Assembly (NCBI GenBank): GCA_030180075.1
Contig: JASNJN010000029.1
Coordinates: 1-43,857, forward strand
Direction of reading: 5' to 3'
DNA: 43,857 nt
DNA from: Mikrocytos mackini
Taxonomy: Eukaryota; Endomyxa; Ascetosporea; Mikrocytida; Mikrocytiidae
Of the stretch, positions 39,138-43,857 are shown piece by piece. The notes beneath the pieces were generated by a model. That model had not been told where the DNA came from. It ran no database searches and saw nothing but the letters and a program-made list of their open reading frames with translations. Numbering within the stretch: position 1 is the stretch's first letter; each line of letters begins with the position of its first letter. A program made the translations under genes and the position numbers.

Positions 39138-39330
39138 ATGATTATACATTTAAACTTGCAAAAGGAACTATCTAAAAGAATTAATAAAAGACTTAATCAA
39201 GTTGTTACTTTTATAAATGATAATTCCAAAGAGTATGACTATTATTTCCTTAAAACCAGTTTTCACAGAATTTTTTATTGACCTCATAATAAGCTTGGTT
39301 CAGCATTAGAACAATAAGGGCTTCAACATA

Positions 39331-39561
39331 CAGTGGGCCCTCGTTAAAGCACACTTTATAAGATCACACCTCTTTAATATCACCAAAAAACAGGGGGTCC
39401 GCCACTATAATTTCCATAAATGTGATATTAAAAAGTTTGCCAAAAACCCGAATCTGAAAATGGGCCAAATGTCAACACACATGTTATTTGCTTCAAAAAA
39501 GTTATGATATAACAAAAGTATATCCAAAATGCTGATCTTTTCTTGAATTCTGCTATATGTA
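39331..39561 (+). mobile_element. Second copy of the pogo-type MITE, 3'-truncated
   Basis: It starts TA-CAGTGGGCCCTCGTTAAAG and is highly similar to 37623-37850, including the AAGCACACTTTATAAGATCACACC and CCAAAATGCTGATCTTTTCT stretches in the first copy's order. Similarity ends near ATATGTA at about 39561, where a tandem repeat begins, so the right terminus is missing. Confidence 0.85.
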
Positions 39562-39570
39562 TAGACATTA

Positions 39571-39717
39571 TCAAAATTTAGCATACACTTTTTCATAATT
39601 AGCATACACTTTATCAAAATATAGCATACACTTTTTCAAAATTAGCATACACCTTTTCAAAATGATGCATACACTTTTTCAAAATTTAGCATACACTTTT
39701 TCAAAACTTTGCATACA
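39571..39717 (+). repeat. Tandem repeat, about 21-bp unit, six full copies
   Basis: Six units of the form GCATACACTTTTTCAAAAT plus two or three variable bases, and a partial seventh (GCATACATGG), begin at 39581. Units differ by a few substitutions. It abuts the truncated pogo MITE, so expansion may have begun inside or beside that insertion. Confidence 0.85.
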
Positions 39718-41646
39718 TGGAAATCGATAATTTTTGTTTGAAAATTATTTTGGTTAAGAATTGTTGTTTTATTTTCTCAACCCCCCAAAAATTTATTTCA
39801 TTTCAAAAGTAGTTGAAAATAAAAAATCGGCCTAGAATCTTCGGATTATATTCTTTATATTTGTTCTTACCAACTTTTTTGGTCATTTCACTATTGCTGG
39901 AATTCATACCAACAAATGCCGGAGAAGCAAAATATCTAAATTCGGAGATATATCGAGTTTTTATTCAGAAGAAACATCTTATAAATAGGGCAACTAAAAA
40001 TTACGGGTTAAAATGATAAAAATTGTCATTAAAACCTGTTGTTTATTGCATATAAAATCCCGAATAATTTCTGTTATTGTCGATAAAATTAGCTGATATT
40101 TTGTCTGATAAAGGTTAATAAAATTGAATTTAATCTATTTTCTTGGGGGTTGAATGTATAGATCTTTAATAAACACTTGACTTTTAATATGAATTAATAT
40201 ATGCAATTTTATAATTAAGGTTTTTAAGTCCAGGGAAGTTTAATTGTTATATCAAGACAATAGCTTTTTATGTGAGGTTGAATAAACAATAATTGAATAT
40301 GCAAAAATACAATTCTCCAAATATTAAAAAAATTTTTTGAAAATAAAATTTTTCCTTGGTGTACTCAAATACTGAATCTTGAAAATTTTGATAATTATTT
40401 GATTATAAACGATAGGTTAACACTTTTAATTTTCATAAAAAATCCATATTTACCTTTTAAAAAATATATTTTTGACCAAATAGAGTGTTGTTTTAAAGAA
40501 ATCCCAGGGAGTACATTACTCTAACCCATTCAATATCCTGACATTTAGCAGTTCTAGAAGACACATCAAGCGATATTTTGGAATTCTGCCAGCTAATTTC
40601 TCTCAAGACCAAATATAATGTCAACTTTAACCACAAAATAACAACACTTCGTAAGGGCCAGCCTCGAATTCTTCATATCAATTGATGGCATTGTCACAAG
40701 AATCTCACTTTCAACTCATCGACTAAATTAAAACCCTCGAAGTCTAGATTTACTATGGTTTCCATCTGATACAGGAAAGCACACTCTCAGGAGTCTACTT
40801 TTTATTCGTAGCGTTTTAAACTCGAACTACAAGGAACATACCAAGCCGGTCCGATGAATAAACAACCACAAACATTTCAAAGCGAAGGGGAATGATTTAA
40901 AATTGAAGACACAAAGAACTATATGGAAGAGGGGGTTGCATTTGTTATATGGTAGAACTTCCTCTCTATTGTCTCCTTCAGCATCATTTTTTACTCAGGA
41001 ATTTGGGGAAGCTTCCAGGCATCTGATTCACACAAGTTATTACAACGCACAGAGGTATACACATAATATTGGACTGCCGTTAATTCTGCAACCTTCTTAT
41101 GAACAAATTAAATAAATGGTAGAAGAGATAGTCTAAAACAAAAAGGTTTACATCAAAGAAGCTCTACCAAAACATGATTAGTATGACCACTGAATTTTTG
41201 ATGCAATTTATTAGGCATGTTACCAATAAGTCAAGGAAATAACAAAAGTTCGAATATTTACAATAAAGAACCCATTTGGTTGAAAGAAACTGTCTTAGTG
41301 GGAAACAACTTCTTTGACAGACGGGCCGGGAACCAAAAAGGATGATGAAAGGAAAGTTATATGTTTAAAAGTTTTATTATGATGGCGGTTTTTAATTAAT
41401 AAATTTTTATTAAGTTAAATATCTGAGAATACAATTAAATACTGTGTTTCATAAATTTATATTATATCCGGAAAATTAACCAATTAATTATTTACTTGTG
41501 TTAATTTGTGTAATAACAGTTTTTTGAATTATGTTATTGTGTTTCAATAAAATTTGAAATATAGTTTGTTATTAGATTTATTTAACTCGCATTTGTAAGA
41601 GTTTGAGGTCATTTCTCGGGGATCCGCCCATGGGGTACTCTCGTAG
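39718..41646. other. No gene identified; possibly decayed coding sequence
   Basis: AT-rich up to about 40500. From about 40500 to 41350 composition becomes more balanced and short frames appear (for example 40903-41115, with a YYNAQRYTHNIGLPLIL segment), but stops are frequent in all frames. This may be an old transposon or retroelement fragment; I cannot name a family. Confidence 0.35.
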
Positions 41647-42025
41647 GGCACCATTCTTCACAGCCACAAATTTTTTTTTCAAAATCACAAAAATCTGATT
41701 AATCGAAACAAAATTAATTTTAAATTATATATAAATAAATGAGAGATATTATATATAGAAAATATGTAATATAGACAGGATAGTTTATGATAAAATACAA
41801 ATTTATTCAAATTCCAAAATAATGTTAATATCGATTTATGGAACGATAATAACAATATCTTGGTAAAAAATAATTTATTCTAAATACCAAAATAAACTTT
41901 CTAGATACATTTATTTTTTTCGAAAAATAAATAAAAAATTCAAATTATTGATAGTGGAACATTTTTGTGGCTGTGGGCATTTTTTGTGGCTGTGGGCACT
42001 TTTTGTGGCTGTTGGCACTCGTGTC
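41647..42025. mobile_element. 379-bp MITE with 9-bp target duplication and internal tandem repeat
   Basis: CTCTCGTAG flanks both sides (41638-41646 and 42026-42034). The ends share an inverted CAGCCACAAA core (left GGCACCATTCTTCACAGCCA, right end TGTGGCTGTTGGCACTCG). The interior is AT-rich and non-coding. A 9-bp duplication is typical of Mutator-type elements, and the autonomous MULE in this window could be a related source, although the ends are not the same. Confidence 0.7.
41961..42018 (+). repeat. Three tandem copies of TTTTTGTGGCTGTGGGCA-type unit
   Basis: Three units of about 19 bp (TTTTTGTGGCTGTGGGCA with small changes) at the right end of the 379-bp element. They look like an expanded terminal repeat. 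Confidence 0.85.
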
Positions 42026-42034
42026 CTCTCGTAG

Positions 42035-43110
42035 CGTCTAGATAGTGGGCATAGGGACATAGGGACCGGTTTCAGTTGTACACGCTCATTTAAAATTTTA
42101 TCTAAGTGTTAATTTCTTTGATAATTTGATGGTTAAAGTTAATCGATTTGTCTTGAACTATTTTAGCGTATTTATAATAGGGATATCATAATGTTAACGG
42201 ATGTTTTAATATTTTCTGACATGGGGAGTTTTTGTTGTGGAATTTAAAAAATTTAAAATTTTGAAAAAATGCTTTATTGCGTTTTAAAAAGGCTACAAAT
42301 TGCATATATTGCTTTTATAAATAAAAAAGTCAGTTATCGCTGAAATAACTTTTTCATATAAACAAATATTTATATATGGATGCAATTATAAGTATTATTA
42401 TACGTTGTTATGATCACATAATCGAATTGCGTTTATAGACTTTTGGTTGCCCTAATGATTACTAAAAATGAGTATACACTAATTTTCAAAATATATAATA
42501 TGTGAGTAACACTTTAATTATTTAAAAATCCAAAACACGGATTCTACCTTTTTACATGATTTATAATAGTACATATAGAAATCCAGGTATCATTATCTTC
42601 ACAGGGTCAAAATAACCCCAGCGCGGAGGTGAAATATCCTAGATTGTAGCAACTAAAGTGACCAGGACTCGACAATCTTATTAGTAGGGTAACATAAAGC
42701 CAGATATTTTGGACAAAGTCAAGTTTTTTGAAAAATAAAACAATGAATTTCATAAGAACATTTATTCAAAAATATCCATTTTTTTAAAATTCATGATAAC
42801 ATTATAATTATTTAATATAACCAATGTGACCATTTCTCGTCGTTATCTCTGCTCGTACAATTAAAAATTTAAATAACCCTTTTGTTATTACATCGTTTTA
42901 ATAATCCTTTTATAAGGGCTCTATACGAGACTTTGTCATTTGAACGGGATTGGTCTTTTGGCTTCATGCCTTAAATACTTCCCAAGTCTATAAAATTGGT
43001 TTTCGTTAACCATTTATTATAAAGTTCTTATAGAACATTACCCGATTTAATCAGGTTTGTCTTTTATTTTTGAAACTCTACTTGAACCCCTCCTTGTTTC
43101 GGTTTACTAT
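42035..43110. other. No gene seen
   Basis: AT-rich, stop-dense sequence on both strands. The stretch TTGCCCTAATGATTA near 42446 resembles the right end plus target site of the element at 38667 and may be a fragment of a relative. Confidence 0.4.
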
Positions 43111-43385
43111 GATTCTTCCCCAAATTTTGTACTTTTTCCTCAAGTTTACGATTTTCCCCCAAGTTTTTGGTGTTTCCACAAATTTATGCTTTTTTCCACA
43201 AATTAGTATCTAAAACAAATAAGTTTGTGGGTTATTAGAATGTTTAAAACATACTTTTAATAATTTTTAGCAAAATAAACCTCTTTTCGGACTTTTCAAA
43301 AACATCGCCAAAAAAGTCTGATTCTTCCCCAAATTTAATACTTTCCCCCCAAGTTTATGATTTTCCCCCGAGTTTTTTGGGATGC
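43111..43385 (+). repeat. Diverged direct repeat with CCCCCAAGTTT units
   Basis: GATTCTTCCCCAAATTT starts at both 43111 and 43320. Each copy continues with a TTTCCTCAAGTTTACGATTTT / CCCCAAGTTTATGATTTT type block and a CCCCCAAGTTTTTGG / CCCCCGAGTTTTTTGG block. The two copies, about 65 bp each, are about 209 bp apart, with TCCACAAATTT variants between them. Confidence 0.65.
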
Positions 43386-43437
43386 CTCAAAATTCGACGG
43401 GAAACCCATTTTTTTAACTCAAAATTTATATACTCGG

Positions 43438-43601
43438 TTAAAACTCGTGTAATTAATCTAAAATTTAATATTTTTTAAAATCATAAGCTGAGAATTCTTG
43501 AAAATAATAATTTTTAAAAGCCATATGCTACAATACCACTTAAAAAATACGAGTTTAAAACCTAATTTGCATAAATTTTAGATTAATTACACGAGTTTTA
43601 A
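43438..43601. repeat. Perfect 30-bp inverted repeat with 104-bp loop (small MITE or hairpin)
   Basis: The arm at 43438-43467, starting TTAAAACTCGTGTAATTAAT, is exactly complemented by the arm at 43572-43601, which ends ATTACACGAGTTTTAA. The loop is AT-rich and non-coding. I could not find a matching target duplication outside the arms, so a MITE or a simple cruciform-forming hairpin are both possible. Confidence 0.75.
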
Positions 43602-43857
43602 TTTCGATTTTTATGTAAAATTTTAATTTTCTAGATAGGTATGGATATTGGCAATTGAAAAGGCATATAGACCGTTTAAATACAATATAAACTTAGTTTT
43701 TCAAAACTTAATTTTAAATAATGGCAAGGTTCAGATACTTTAGGAGAATGCTCTTTCAACTATATAAGAAAGACGCAAATGCAATTGGATACTTGGCAAG
43801 TTTGGCACATTGGCATGCTTACCACCACGAGGCCGTTTGTATTTTTGAGATAATTTT

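Larger units (their letters stand above)
35615..39281 (+). pseudogene. Decayed hAT transposase interrupted by several small elements
   Basis: Fragments in the same orientation give hAT-like pieces in order. At 35615-35839 is a segment with YPFNIFNGPFFVTL and a PS-x-x-TL block. At 35899-36222 an RNase-H-like start has IIVTDYLVNLTLEWSLDLTK and a 'TTNYCTAM' stretch in place of the usual TDNAxN. At 36378-36815 is a further acidic segment. At about 37956 is CFGHTLHLAI, matching the CxxHxLxLx landmark. At 38263-38706 is TRWNSLIAMLNGFIDNAETI, matching the 'TRWNS...L' helix. After the element at 38667-39137 the frame resumes and ends in TGA at 39281. Small elements are inserted at 36487, 37623 and 38667, and stops or frameshifts occur elsewhere. 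I see neither a BED finger nor the C-terminal dimerisation region. This copy is dead. Confidence 0.75.

Noticed and set aside
39571-39717. Tandem 21-bp repeats as a CRISPR array
   Set aside because: Units are head-to-tail with only 2-3 variable bases between them and no unique spacers, and the host is eukaryotic.
40903-41115. 70-codon ORF as a possible retroelement fragment
   Set aside because: There is no recognisable protease, reverse transcriptase or integrase motif, and stops surround it.

Overview
The window looks like a scaffold end from a compact, intron-poor, AT-rich unicellular eukaryote. Reasons: (i) the protein set is strictly eukaryotic (SPT5, zeta-COP, VPS13, RNA polymerase III subunit RPC82/RPC3, an SLC44/CTL transporter, a UBL protein, an HMG-box protein); (ii) even the 3,089-residue VPS13 is one uninterrupted reading frame; (iii) intergenic gaps are tens to hundreds of bases, with one divergent pair only 12 bp apart; (iv) TAA, TAG and TGA all terminate genes, so the code is standard. 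Most gene ends carry TAAATA on or immediately after the stop codon. This recalls the stop-overlapping UAAA poly(A) signal described in Trichomonas. A parabasalid is therefore my leading guess and a large-genome microsporidian-like parasite the alternative. The sequence alone does not settle it.

Layout. 1-11.8 kb: five copies of a decamer at the very start (telomere- or satellite-like), then transposon territory. This holds an inverted-repeat element (2483-2927), a complete but freshly broken pogo/Tigger element with TA target duplication (2955-5056), an assembly duplication around an NN gap, and a Mutator-like element (about 5.87-10.7 kb) with an intact 726-aa MULE transposase, long inverted repeats and a 332-bp element nested in one arm. 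11.8-33.4 kb: a dense gene island, order NT-C2/coiled-coil (+), SPT5 (-), zeta-COP (+), VPS13 (-), RPC82 (-), a small ORF (-), a type I membrane protein (+), an LSD1-zinc-finger/HMG-box protein (-), a broken small ORF (-), CTL transporter (-), UBL protein (+), seven-TM protein (-). Convergent neighbours are only 82-121 bp apart. 33.4-43.9 kb: a transposon graveyard centred on a decayed hAT transposase (35.6-39.3 kb) into which at least three non-autonomous elements have inserted, each with recognisable target duplications, plus tandem and inverted repeats.

The genes share no evident pathway. They are general cell machinery: transcription elongation (SPT5), Pol III initiation (RPC82), COPI traffic (zeta-COP), bulk lipid transfer (VPS13), solute transport (CTL). 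The most interesting signals are the UBL gene, whose two reading-frame breaks can both be removed as GT-AG introns (one possibly only 15 nt); the stop-codon/TAAATA pattern; the unusual LSD1-finger plus HMG-box architecture; unrecognised membrane proteins; and the layered element-in-element insertions.
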